Positions 1 to 7,975 of a DNA stretch of 64,000 bases are shown here, piece after piece; within the stretch, counting starts at the first letter, position 1, and each line of letters starts with the position of its first letter. This stretch comes from DASPHG01 sp963849605. GTDB lineage: Bacteria; Actinomycetota; Thermoleophilia; Solirubrobacterales; Thermoleophilaceae. The notes beneath the pieces are model-generated. The model saw nothing but the letters and a program-made list of their open reading frames with translations, did not search any database and was not told the DNA's origin. Location of the stretch: assembly GCA_963849605.1 (NCBI GenBank), contig CAWKHX010000015.1, positions 744,001-808,000 of the forward strand. Reading direction: 5' to 3'. Made by a program: the position numbers and the translations under genes.

Positions 1-404
1 GCCGGATGACGTTCACCGCGTCGTGGCCGAACCACGAGACGGGGGCGGTCACGAACGACAGCGACCTGAAGATGTACCGGCAGCTCGAGGACGGCTCGTG
101 GGATCAGGTCGCCTCAGCCGCGACCGACAACGCCGGTGGTCCGTCGGAGACGGGCGTCGTCGACAACCCGCCCGCCGGCCACTACAAGCTGCGCGTCGAG
201 AACTGGGCGTCGCTCGACCGCGACTGGACGGCCGGGATCACGTTCACGCAGGGCACGTCGAGCCCCGGCATCCCGCCCGCGACCGAGAGCTGGAAGCTCG
301 AGTGCCTGGTGGGCAGCAAGGTCAAGGCGACCCGGCAGGTGACGGTCGCCCGCGGCCAGTCCATGAACGTCGGGGACGCCTGCAAGAAGGGCGGAAAGAA
401 GTAG
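1..404 (+). CDS. Secreted protein, C-terminal PPC-like beta domain (5' partial)
   Basis: Only the last 133 or so codons are present; the frame stays open to the left edge, so N-terminus and main domain are missing. The visible part is a beta-rich domain with DLKMYRQLEDGSWDQV followed by GHYKLRVENW. The same pattern (DLDLYLQRQADDGTW ... GHYRLEVHNW) ends the CocE-type hydrolase starting at 3045, so this is probably the tail of a related secreted hydrolase or peptidase. The domain resembles bacterial pre-peptidase C-terminal (PPC) domains. The end is lysine-rich (KKGGKK) and has two cysteines (LEC, DAC) that could pair outside the cell. Enzyme class cannot be fixed from this fragment. Confidence 0.7.
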   Translation, partial: RMTFTASWPNHETGAVTNDSDLKMYRQLEDGSWDQVASAATDNAGGPSETGVVDNPPAGHYKLRVENWASLDRDWTAGITFTQGTSSPGIPPATESWKLECLVGSKVKATRQVTVARGQSMNVGDACKKGGKK

Positions 405-408
405 GCGC

Positions 409-1950
409 CTAGCGGGCGCGCACCTCGCGGACGAAGGCGTCGCGGCGCCCGCCGCGGCGTCTCGCCGTCGAGGTGACCCGGTAGCGGCCGGGCTGCGCGA
501 ACGTGTGCGTGACGTGGCGGCCCCGGATCGGTCCTGAGCCATCGCCGAAGCGCCATACGCGCCGGTCGGCACGAGCGCCGCGGAAGTCGAACCGGCGCGC
601 GCCGACCCGTCTGGCCTTGAACGACGCGTTAGCGGCGGGTCGGGCGCGCTTCGTGCGCGTGCGGATCGCGGTGCCGAAGTCGAGCCAGCCGTCGTAGGGG
701 CCGCTCATCCAGAACACGTCGTGTTCCCTGCCGAAGGACGGCCCGCGCACCGATACCGGCCGGTAGTTGCCAGTCGCGCTCGACGTTATGGGCGTCGAGG
801 TCCAGGTCAGGCCGCCGTCCGGCGTCTGCCAGCGCTCGACTTGGTAGACGCCCCCGACCTGGCGCGACAGGTACACAACTGATGGGTCACGGCTGTCGAG
901 CACGAGCCCACCCGCGTAGTACGGGTCGCCGCCCGTGTAGATCGCTGGGCCCGACGCCGTGATCTGATGGCTCACCCAGGCGACGCCGTTCCAGCGTGCG
1001 TAGTGGTAACGGTGGTCCGTCGCCGACGGGAAGGTGGCGTAGACGACGACGGGACGGCCGTCGCGTCCCATGCCGACGTCGTACGCCCACGAGGGCGCGC
1101 CGGTGGCCGTGCTCGAATAGACGAGGTCGGCCTGCGCAGGCTGGATGGCGCCCGCCCGCAGGCGCGCGATCGTCGTTCCGCTCGCGTGCTTCAGGTCCCC
1201 GCGCTCGTAGGCCATGTAGCGAACGCTCGTCGGCGTCTCACTCGGGTTGCCCTCGACGAAGGCGAACTGGATACGCCGCTTGCCGTTCGACTCATAGACG
1301 ACATACGGCCGCTGCCCGTCACCGTCGATCAGCGTGCGGGCGCGCGACCAGTCGCCGCCACCGCGCGAGGTCGACCACGCCGGCTCGAAGCCGCCGCCGC
1401 GCCAGAACAGGTACAGCGGATGCCGCTCGCGCGATAGCCACTGCGGGTTCGGATAGGTGTAGCCGTGGTTGCCCGGCGCGTTCGTGGGCACGCGGCGCTC
1501 GCGCTTCCACGCGGTGATGTCCTCGGGCCGGCGGGTCAGCCGGTAGACGAGATGCCTACGGCCGTTGGTCGAGTAGAAGACGAGCAACCTGCCGTCGGGC
1601 CGCGCGAGGATCGACGGGTTGTTGTGATCGTCCACACGCTCGCCCCTGCGGAGCACGGCGCGCGTGCGCACATGGGTGCGGTGGTCGTAGCTCGACACGA
1701 CGATCTGGCCGTGCGAATCGAGCCAGCCGACGTACGTGCGGCGGTGCGCGCCGTCGTAGTTGACCGCGCGCGGCTCGGTGAAGTACGTCCACGCGCCGTC
1801 GGGAGAGACCGCCTGCGTCGCGGCGTGCGCGGGGGCGGGCACGAGCAGGGCGGCCAGGATCGCGGGAGCGGCCAGGGGTGCGAGGCGGATCGTGCGCAGG
1901 CTAGCGGCCGTTTCGCCGAGCAGTGGCCCGCTAGGTTGCGAACCGCCCAT
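409..1950 (-). CDS. Secreted BNR-repeat protein with C-terminal PKD domain
   Basis: A 513-residue exported protein. A Sec-type signal peptide is visible (hydrophobic run LAPLAAPAILAALLVPAPAHA, cleavage after AHA near residue 43). The body has the BNR_4 signature DDHNNPS at about 107-113 followed by RLLVFYSTNG and repeated beta-propeller-like strands; this family includes polysaccharide lyases such as ulvan-lyase relatives and sialidase-like proteins. The last 70 residues form a PKD-like domain (WRFGDGSG ... HTFAQPGRYRV), often used for binding or as a spacer. A carbohydrate-active role is inference; no catalytic residues were assigned. The ATG shares two bases with the ATG of the divergent lipoprotein gene; no in-frame GTG or TTG exists before the signal peptide, so this start is favoured. 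Confidence 0.75.
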   Translation of the reverse strand: MGGSQPSGPLLGETAASLRTIRLAPLAAPAILAALLVPAPAHAATQAVSPDGAWTYFTEPRAVNYDGAHRRTYVGWLDSHGQIVVSSYDHRTHVRTRAVLRRGERVDDHNNPSILARPDGRLLVFYSTNGRRHLVYRLTRRPEDITAWKRERRVPTNAPGNHGYTYPNPQWLSRERHPLYLFWRGGGFEPAWSTSRGGGDWSRARTLIDGDGQRPYVVYESNGKRRIQFAFVEGNPSETPTSVRYMAYERGDLKHASGTTIARLRAGAIQPAQADLVYSSTATGAPSWAYDVGMGRDGRPVVVYATFPSATDHRYHYARWNGVAWVSHQITASGPAIYTGGDPYYAGGLVLDSRDPSVVYLSRQVGGVYQVERWQTPDGGLTWTSTPITSSATGNYRPVSVRGPSFGREHDVFWMSGPYDGWLDFGTAIRTRTKRARPAANASFKARRVGARRFDFRGARADRRVWRFGDGSGPIRGRHVTHTFAQPGRYRVTSTARRRGGRRDAFVREVRAR

Positions 1951-2959
1951 GAACCGAATGCGCGCAACGAGACTGACCGCCGTGGTCGCACTGGCCGCGA
2001 TCGCCCTCGCCGGCTGCGGCGGCGATGACGGCGGAAACGGCAAGACCAGCTCGGGCGACATCTCCCCCGAGTACGAGGCGGCGCTCGCGAAGGCCGCTTC
2101 CCCGAAGGCCTCCGACTTCCCCGCGACCAAGGGCCGCAGCCTGCGGGCGGTGGCGAACACGACGCAGGCGGCGGGCGCTCAGGTCGGCCTCGCGACGTCG
2201 GTCCTGACCCCGGGCGAGAACCGGCTCGCGTTCGGCGTCATCGGCCAAGACCAGAAGCTGATCTACGGCCCGACGGCCGTCTACGTCGCACCGCGCCCGG
2301 ATGCGAAGGCGCGCGGGCCGTTCCTCGCGCCGGCCGACTCACTCGTCACCGAGCCCGCGTTCCGCAGCCAGACAGCCGCCGCCGAGTCCGACGCGATCGC
2401 AGCGATCTACGCCTCCGCGATCGAGTTCGACGAACCCGGCAAGGCCGCGGTTCTGACCGTCACGAACGTCGACGGCAAGCTGATAGGCGCCACGACCCAG
2501 GTGAACGTCCTGAAGAAGGACCCGGTCGTCTCTGTCGGTGAGGGGGCGCCGAAGGTGGCGACCGACACGCTCGCGTCGCTCGGTGGCGACGAGGAGAAGC
2601 TCTGCACGCGCAAGCCGGTCGACGACATGCACGGGGAGAGCCTCGACGAGGTGCTCGGCGAGAAGCCGGTCGCGCTCCTCTTCGCAACGCCGCAGCTATG
2701 CCAGTCGCGCGTATGCGGTCCGGTCGTCGACATCGCCGAGCAGATGAAGCAGGAGTTCGGCGACAGGATCGAGTTCATTCACCAGGAGGTCTACGTCAAC
2801 AACGACGTCAACAAGGGCCTGCGCGACCCGCTCAAGGCGTTCGGGCTGCCGACGGAGCCGTGGCTGTTCGTCATCGACAGCGACGGCCGCGTCGCGAGCC
2901 GCCTCGAAGGCTCTTTCGGCGTGAACGCGTTCCGCAACGCGCTCGAATCCGTCAGTTAG
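1949..2959 (+). CDS. Thioredoxin-fold lipoprotein (Sco/TlpA-like)
   Basis: A 336-residue lipoprotein. The N-terminus MNRMRATRLTAVVALAAIAL ends in lipobox LAGC with the lipidated Cys at position 23, followed by a Gly/Asp-rich linker. The C-terminal third looks like a thioredoxin/redoxin fold: PVALLFATPQLCQSRVCGPV, then an extracytoplasmic helix, then GLPTEPWLFVIDSDGRVASRLEG. The putative active cysteines are 251 and 256, i.e. C-x4-C rather than thioredoxin CxxC or Sco1 CxxxC. The middle region (about 50-210) has repeated beta-strand patterns that I cannot assign. A redox or metal-delivery role outside the membrane is likely but not proven. An alternative start is the ATG three codons later. 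Confidence 0.75.
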   Translation: MNRMRATRLTAVVALAAIALAGCGGDDGGNGKTSSGDISPEYEAALAKAASPKASDFPATKGRSLRAVANTTQAAGAQVGLATSVLTPGENRLAFGVIGQDQKLIYGPTAVYVAPRPDAKARGPFLAPADSLVTEPAFRSQTAAAESDAIAAIYASAIEFDEPGKAAVLTVTNVDGKLIGATTQVNVLKKDPVVSVGEGAPKVATDTLASLGGDEEKLCTRKPVDDMHGESLDEVLGEKPVALLFATPQLCQSRVCGPVVDIAEQMKQEFGDRIEFIHQEVYVNNDVNKGLRDPLKAFGLPTEPWLFVIDSDGRVASRLEGSFGVNAFRNALESVS

Positions 2960-3044
2960 GGGCACAGGGGCGCCGAAAGGGCGAAAGTTTGACCATTCTG
3001 GCGCGTTCTACGGGTAGGACGTGTCCACGACAGGGGGTTTGCGG

Positions 3045-5207
3045 ATGTCGGTTCGACCGAGAGTGGCTCTCGCCGCGGCGATGTTGTGCCTTGGCGCAAT
3101 GCCGTCGGTGGCATTGGGTGCCGGCACCGAGTATCCGGATGCGGATTGGAGCGAGGCATGGATCCAATCGCCGTCGAGCGCGGGCGAGGCGACGCTGCAC
3201 GCAGACGTCCTCCGTCCCAAGGGCTCCACGGACGCCGACAAGACGCCGGTAATCCTTTCGATCGGGCCGTACTTCAACCACTCCGGCCAAACGGGGCCGG
3301 CAGGACCGGCCGAGAACACGCAGTACGACCCGGTCGGGCCGAACGCGGGTCCCTCCGAGCGGTTCCAGGACTTCGTCGAGGGCTCCGGGCTCCTGAAGAA
3401 GGGCTACTCGTTCGTGATGGTCGACCTGCGCGGGTTCGGCGGCTCGAATGGCTGCCTGGACTGGTCGGGTCCGGGCGAGCAGGCCGACGTCGTCAACGCC
3501 GTCGAGTGGGCGGCGAGCCAGCCGTGGTCCAGCGGGAAGGTCGGCATGTACGGCAAGTCCTACGACGGGCTTACCGGGCTGATCGGTGTCAACCATCAAC
3601 CGCAGGGGCTCGGTGCGGTCGTCTCCCAGGAGCCGGTCTACGACGACTACCGCTACCTGTACGGGGACGGCATCCGCCGCAACAACTCGCTCGCGACCCC
3701 GGCGCTCTACGACGGCATCGCCGCCACGCCGGGCCCGCTAACCGATGACCCCAACTACAACGTGAACTCCCTCAACGATCCGGCGTGTCTGGCCCAGAAC
3801 TGGGCGGCCCAGGCAGGCGATGACAACCACGACTCTGACTTCTGGAAGCAGCGGAACCTGATTCCGGGCGCCGCCGGCTCAAAGGTCCCGCTGTTCCTGA
3901 CCCAGGGCCTGACCGAGAACAACACGGTCGCGGATGGCCTCGCGCAGTACATGCAGAACCACACGGGCTACGAGCGCGCCTGGCTCGGTCCCTGGAAGCA
4001 CGTTCGTGGCAACGAGCGCTGCAGCGAGGGCGACCTCGGCCTGTTGGGCGACAGCAATTGCAACGAGGACAACCTCGGCACGCTGAAGATGGGCCGCGCC
4101 GGCTGGTTCGACGAGGTGATGCGCTTCTACGACCGGTTCCTGAAGGGCGCCAAGTCGAAGGTCAGTGACCCGATGATCGCCGTGCAGACGAACGACGGGA
4201 AGTGGCGCGGTGAGGACAAGTGGCCGCCATCGGACTCGAAGGGCTATACGAGCGAACTGCTGCCGGGCAGCTACACCGACGAGGCGGACGGGTCGACCAC
4301 CGACGCCGACGGCGTGTGGACGATCTCCCCGCCCTTGCCGTATGACGCTCACCTTTCGGGCTCCGGCCATGTCACGGTGGATGTGTCAACCACGCTGCCC
4401 AGGGCGAACCTCGTCGTCAACGTCTATGACCTCGACCGAGACGGGACCGGGCCGCTCATCACCCGCCAGGCGCACATGATCCGTGAGAGCGGCGACTCGG
4501 AGGTCCCGCTGGACCTGTGGTCCGCCGACTGGAAGATTCCGGCCGGGCACCGGATCGGCGTCAAGGTCGCCGACATCAACACGGATTTCTGGCTGTTCGC
4601 GGCGCCGACCATGCAGGACGTCACGGTCAACGGTGGGCAGATCACGCTGCCCTTCCTACGCACCGAGCGCACGAAGACGATCCAGGGCGACCCGGGCGTC
4701 CAGCTCGAGAGCTATCTGTCCGACACCGTCACGGTGCCGGCGGAGACGATGGAGAGTTCGCAGTCCGACTCGTTCACATTCCCCCCGCGTCAGAGGGGTG
4801 ACAAGGACAGTGGCGGCGTCGTCGTCGCCGGTCCGGCGCAACCGCCGGTCGAGGGCTCGGTCACCACCAAGGCACCGGGCGTCGGCGAGCGGATCGACGG
4901 GACGACTAGCGAGTACCTCGAGTTCGACGTCGACGCCGTCCATGAAAACGCCGCGATGCGCGGGACGGTCACGCCGACCCTGCCCGCGGACCTCGACCTG
5001 TACCTCCAGCGTCAGGCCGACGACGGGACGTGGTCGGAGGCAGGCGAAGGCGCCAACGGCGGTGATCTGGGCGGTGAGACGATCAGCAAGAGCGGTCTCA
5101 CGCCCGGCCACTACCGGCTCGAAGTCCACAACTGGGCAGGCCCGCCCGGCAACCCGGTTGCGATCGAGCTGACGTTCCTCAACTCGGCGGGGCAGCCCGG
5201 GAGCTGA
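3045..5207 (+). CDS. Secreted CocE/NonD family (S15) hydrolase with PPC-like tail
   Basis: A 720-residue exported serine hydrolase of the X-Pro dipeptidyl-peptidase/cocaine-esterase (S15) family. A signal peptide MSVRPRVALAAAMLCLGAMP...ALGAG starts it. The alpha/beta-hydrolase core has the oxyanion/strand motif FVMVDLRGFGGSNG and the nucleophile elbow GKSYDG (Ser172), with the likely catalytic His in GPWKHV near 319. A jelly-roll PepX_C domain follows (about 430-580, SGHVTVDVSTTL ... DLWSADW). A final domain (about 620-720) matches the PPC-like tail at the left edge. The chosen ATG has AGGGGG 8 nt upstream; a GTG 24 nt earlier has no such site. Substrate cannot be told: S15 members cleave esters, amides or X-Pro peptides. 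Confidence 0.85.
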   Translation: MSVRPRVALAAAMLCLGAMPSVALGAGTEYPDADWSEAWIQSPSSAGEATLHADVLRPKGSTDADKTPVILSIGPYFNHSGQTGPAGPAENTQYDPVGPNAGPSERFQDFVEGSGLLKKGYSFVMVDLRGFGGSNGCLDWSGPGEQADVVNAVEWAASQPWSSGKVGMYGKSYDGLTGLIGVNHQPQGLGAVVSQEPVYDDYRYLYGDGIRRNNSLATPALYDGIAATPGPLTDDPNYNVNSLNDPACLAQNWAAQAGDDNHDSDFWKQRNLIPGAAGSKVPLFLTQGLTENNTVADGLAQYMQNHTGYERAWLGPWKHVRGNERCSEGDLGLLGDSNCNEDNLGTLKMGRAGWFDEVMRFYDRFLKGAKSKVSDPMIAVQTNDGKWRGEDKWPPSDSKGYTSELLPGSYTDEADGSTTDADGVWTISPPLPYDAHLSGSGHVTVDVSTTLPRANLVVNVYDLDRDGTGPLITRQAHMIRESGDSEVPLDLWSADWKIPAGHRIGVKVADINTDFWLFAAPTMQDVTVNGGQITLPFLRTERTKTIQGDPGVQLESYLSDTVTVPAETMESSQSDSFTFPPRQRGDKDSGGVVVAGPAQPPVEGSVTTKAPGVGERIDGTTSEYLEFDVDAVHENAAMRGTVTPTLPADLDLYLQRQADDGTWSEAGEGANGGDLGGETISKSGLTPGHYRLEVHNWAGPPGNPVAIELTFLNSAGQPGS

Positions 5208-5232
5208 GTCAGGCCCAGCCCAGCGGCACTAG

Positions 5233-5304
5233 TGGGCGCGGCTGGTTTCGAACCAGCGACCTCTCGCGTGTGAAGCGAGCGCTCTCCCACTGAGCTACGC
5301 GCCC
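5233..5304 (-). tRNA. tRNA-Val (CAC)
   Basis: Read on the minus strand it folds as a cloverleaf: acceptor GGGCGCG pairs with CGCGCCC, D-arm GCTC...GAGC, anticodon stem CTCGC/GCGAG with loop TTCACAC giving anticodon CAC (valine, codon GUG), and T-arm GCTGG-TTCGAAA-CCAGC. Discriminator base is A. The CCA end is not encoded. It lies just upstream of ffs on the other strand. Confidence 0.95.
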
Positions 5305-5345
5305 GGGAGAGGGGGCGATTCTAGTCTCGCGGGCGCGGCGCACCG

Positions 5346-5351
5346 CTACGC
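5346..5351 (+). promoter_or_regulatory. Probable -10 element of ffs
   Basis: TACGCT fits the actinobacterial TAnnnT -10 consensus and lies 10-15 nt before the first conserved SRP RNA bases. No clear -35 was recognised. Confidence 0.4.
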
Positions 5352-5361
5352 TTACAAGCGG

Positions 5362-5612
5362 ACCGTGCTAGGCGGGGAGGTAGCGGTGCCCTGCACCCGC
5401 AATCCGCTCTAGCGGGGCTGAATTCCCCTCAGAGGGGCTTCGGCCTCGGGGCCAGTGCGCCAGGCGAAGGCGTCGATGGCCAGGTCCCGCGCGGTGGACG
5501 CTCGTGAACCAGGTCAGATCCGGGAGGAAGCAGCCTTAAGCGAAGCCGCCCACGCGCCGCGGGTCAGCCTGGCCGGAGCCGAGCCCGGAGGCACGCTCGA
5601 GGCCTCCGTCTC
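5362..5612 (+). ncRNA. ffs: Signal recognition particle RNA, large bacterial type with Alu domain
   Basis: The Ffh-binding helix 8 core is clear: CAGGTCAGATCCGGGAGGAAGCAGCC-type sequence (read in two pieces, AGGTCAGATCC then GGGAGGAAGCAGCC) at about 5511-5535. Flanking arms pair as helix 5: GGCCAGGTCCCGCGC before the core with GCCGCGGGTCAGCCTGGCC after it, and GGCCTCG (5442-5448) with CGAGGCC (5598-5604). The 5' end GTGCTAGGCGGGGAGGTAGC and GGTGCCCTGCACCCGCAATCC are Alu-domain sequences of long bacterial SRP RNAs. The RNA partners Ffh in co-translational membrane targeting. Both ends are approximate. It precedes dnaX at a distance, as in other Actinobacteria. Confidence 0.88.
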
Positions 5613-5642
5613 GAAGAGGGGTGCACGGTCCACTTCTTCTTG

Positions 5643-6410
5643 ATGCGCTTGGCGTTGGCGACCTGCGACTGGCTGCCGGAACTCGACCCGGACGACGCGC
5701 CCCTGCGCGAGGCGCTCGGCGAGGAGGCGGAGCCGGCCGTGTGGAGCGATCCGGACGTCGATTGGTCGGCGTACGACGTCGTCTTCGTCCGCACGATCTG
5801 GGACTACTTCGAGCGGCACGCGGAGTTCCTCGCGTGGCTCGACCGCGTGCCCGTCCCGATGTGGAACCCGGCCGACACGCTGCGTTGGAACAGCGAGAAG
5901 ACATACCTGCGCGAGCTCGAGGCCGCCGGGGTGCGCACGATTCCGACGGCGTGGGAGGGCGAGGTGCCGTGGGACGACGCGATCGTCAAGCCGACCGTCG
6001 CCGGCGGCTCGCTCGGCCTCCGGCGCGCCGAGCAGGGCGAGCCGATCGAGCCCGGATTCATGGCGCAGCCTTTCATCCCCGACGTCGTGAATGCCGGCGA
6101 GCTTTCGCTCGTCTTCTTCGACGGCCAGTTCAGCCACGCCGTCCGCAAGACCCCGGCCGAGGGCGACATCCGCGTGCAGCCCGAACACGGCGGGATCGTG
6201 ACGGCGGCTGAGCCGACCCCCGACGAGCTGGCGGCGGCCGAGCGCGTGCTCGCCGCCGCGGACCGCGACCTGCTCTACGCGCGCGTCGACTTCGTCGGTG
6301 ACTTGATGCTCATCGAGCTCGAGGTGATCGAGCCGCGCTTCTTCTTCAGTTGCGCCCCCGGCGCCGAGCGGCGCCTCGTCGAGGCTTTGCGCGCTCGCGT
6401 GTCTGCTTAG
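5643..6410 (+). CDS. ATP-grasp domain protein
   Basis: A 255-residue protein related to ATP-grasp ligases of the RimK/glutathione-synthetase type. Visible features are an N-terminal alpha/beta region (VVFVRTIWDYFERHAEFL), the motif WNSEKTYLRELEAAGV at about 83-98, the ATP-binding strand IVKPTVAGGSLGL at about 118-130, and the Mg/ATP-binding end LMLIELEVIEPRFFF. Such enzymes form peptide-like or thiol-conjugate bonds using ATP; substrate is unknown. It stands alone after ffs and converges on the next gene, with stop codons overlapping by 4 bp. The start is the ATG after a TTG at 5640; no good ribosome site is seen, so the N-terminus is uncertain. Confidence 0.75.
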   Translation: MRLALATCDWLPELDPDDAPLREALGEEAEPAVWSDPDVDWSAYDVVFVRTIWDYFERHAEFLAWLDRVPVPMWNPADTLRWNSEKTYLRELEAAGVRTIPTAWEGEVPWDDAIVKPTVAGGSLGLRRAEQGEPIEPGFMAQPFIPDVVNAGELSLVFFDGQFSHAVRKTPAEGDIRVQPEHGGIVTAAEPTPDELAAAERVLAAADRDLLYARVDFVGDLMLIELEVIEPRFFFSCAPGAERRLVEALRARVSA

Positions 6411-7906
6411 CCCGTGGCGGCACGACCGGCAGGTCGACCGAGACCTCCTCGATGTTGAACGCGCCCCCGCCGCGCTGGACGAGGTAGTTGCGACGAGTTC
6501 GAGTTGACCTCGAGCACGAGCTGGTCGGCCTCGGTCACGTCGTAGCTCACTCCCTCGATCGGGAACGAGAGGCTCTGCGGCTCCGGATCCGCCGCGAACA
6601 CGTACGGGATCGTCTGGTTGCCGACGACGGCGCCGGTGCCCTTGTCGACCAACTGGAAATACAGCGGCACGTGCAGGACCCGGTCGGTCGTGCCGGTGCC
6701 GACCACGGTGACCTTCATGTGCACGACCGGCTCGCCAATCAGCCTGCCGGTGAACGACGGCAGCGGCACCTCGAGGCTCGTCTGGCCCTCCGTGGCGGGT
6801 GCGACCACGACGCCGCCGGCGGTGGGCTCGCCCGGGGTGACCACTACGCCGCTCGCCTTCTCGGACGTGATAGTCGTGGCGCGCGGGACCGGGTAGTTGC
6901 GCGCCCCGTGCCAGGCGCCCTTCTGGTCGAGGTACTCGAACCTGCGCCCGGTCCGGACCTTCCGCTCCTTCACATAGCTGTCGAACCACTGCACGATCCG
7001 GTCGTCGATGTAGCCGTCGGGCCCGGGGTCGTTCGGGTCGCACACCCCGTGGCCGCCGCAGTACCAGGCCATCTTCAGCGGGGCGTTGCGGTACTTGCGG
7101 AGCGCCTCCCAGTTGTCGGCTGCCTGGCTCGGCGGGAAGAGCGTGTCGGTGGTCGCCTGGATGATGAACGTGGGCGCCTCGATGTCCTCGAGGAAGTACC
7201 ACGGTCCGCGCGACTCGAAGAACTCGTGCGTCGCCTTCGACCACGTGCCGTTCACGTCGCTCTCGGCGAACGCCCGATGGATGCCGAAGTCGTAGCCGTC
7301 CTGCTGGCCGTACGCCGCTGCGGCGCCCGCCCCGTACAGGAGCAGCGACCACTGCAGCTTGATCACGCCGTGCGGCGCGAGCGTGTTCGACAGGTTGTTC
7401 CACGAGATCTCGGGCGCGATGGCGTCGACGCGCTTGTCGAGTGCGGCGGTCACGAACTGGATCCCGCCGGCGTAGGAGCCGCCGCTCATGCCGATCCGGG
7501 GGTCGCCCGCGGCCTCCTGGTCGACGCGCGGGTCGCTCGCGAGCAGGTCGATCAGGCGCATGACGTCCTGCCCCTCGTACACGGGCGAGTCGATGTGCAC
7601 CTTGCCGCCGGACGCGCCGAAGCCGCGCTGGTCCCAGGTCAGGACGCCGTATCCGGCCTTGATGAAGTCGTTCTCGTCATCGATGTCGGTCGCGCCCGTG
7701 CCGCCCCAGCCATGGGTCTGCATCACGACCGGCACCGGGTCCTTGGCCGATGCGCCGTCGGGGAGGAACAGGTGGTAGAGGATGTCGGCCTCCTCGCCGT
7801 TCGCAACGGAGGTGACCGTGCCGTCCTCGCTCTGGACCGCCATCGCCCCGGCCGGCGCGAACAGCGCCAGCGCCGCGGCCGCGGCTACCGCAACCCCTGC
7901 CCTCAT
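6407..7906 (-). CDS. Secreted CocE/NonD family (S15) hydrolase, probable C-terminal frameshift
   Basis: A 499-residue exported serine hydrolase. Signal peptide MRAGVAVAAAAALALFAPAG...AMA. The core shows VVMQTHGWGGTG, YGVLTWDQRGFGASGG, nucleophile elbow GMSGGSYAGG and WYCGGHGVCDPND with the likely catalytic His; a jelly-roll domain follows from about 360. AGGGGG lies 6-7 nt before the ATG. The annotated end after NSNSSQ is basic and implausible. Shifting the frame by one base near 6490 gives NYLVQRGGGAFNIEEVSVDL, which looks like the family ending, so a frameshift (real or sequencing) is likely about 20 codons from the end. Second S15-type gene in the window. Confidence 0.82.
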   Translation of the reverse strand: MRAGVAVAAAAALALFAPAGAMAVQSEDGTVTSVANGEEADILYHLFLPDGASAKDPVPVVMQTHGWGGTGATDIDDENDFIKAGYGVLTWDQRGFGASGGKVHIDSPVYEGQDVMRLIDLLASDPRVDQEAAGDPRIGMSGGSYAGGIQFVTAALDKRVDAIAPEISWNNLSNTLAPHGVIKLQWSLLLYGAGAAAAYGQQDGYDFGIHRAFAESDVNGTWSKATHEFFESRGPWYFLEDIEAPTFIIQATTDTLFPPSQAADNWEALRKYRNAPLKMAWYCGGHGVCDPNDPGPDGYIDDRIVQWFDSYVKERKVRTGRRFEYLDQKGAWHGARNYPVPRATTITSEKASGVVVTPGEPTAGGVVVAPATEGQTSLEVPLPSFTGRLIGEPVVHMKVTVVGTGTTDRVLHVPLYFQLVDKGTGAVVGNQTIPYVFAADPEPQSLSFPIEGVSYDVTEADQLVLEVNSNSSQLPRPARRGRVQHRGGLGRPAGRAATG

Positions 7907-7928
7907 CAAGATCCCCCTGCGTCGCTTA

Positions 7929-7944
7929 GGTACGAAAATGTACC
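7929..7944. promoter_or_regulatory. Dyad GGTAC-N6-GTACC between divergent cocE-like and dnaX genes
   Basis: A perfect 5-bp inverted repeat with an AT-rich centre (GAAAAT) in a 69-bp divergent spacer. It sits where a repressor for the hydrolase gene could bind; no regulator was identified. Confidence 0.35.
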
Positions 7945-7975
7945 GCGTCTCGTATGGGCCGGAGCCGCCTCTAGG

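Noticed and set aside
6488..7975. Long open frame continuous with and upstream of dnaX
   Set aside because: It runs antisense through the CocE-like gene; protein motifs begin only at MADVLSLYRRHRPS (7976). High GC leaves antisense frames open.
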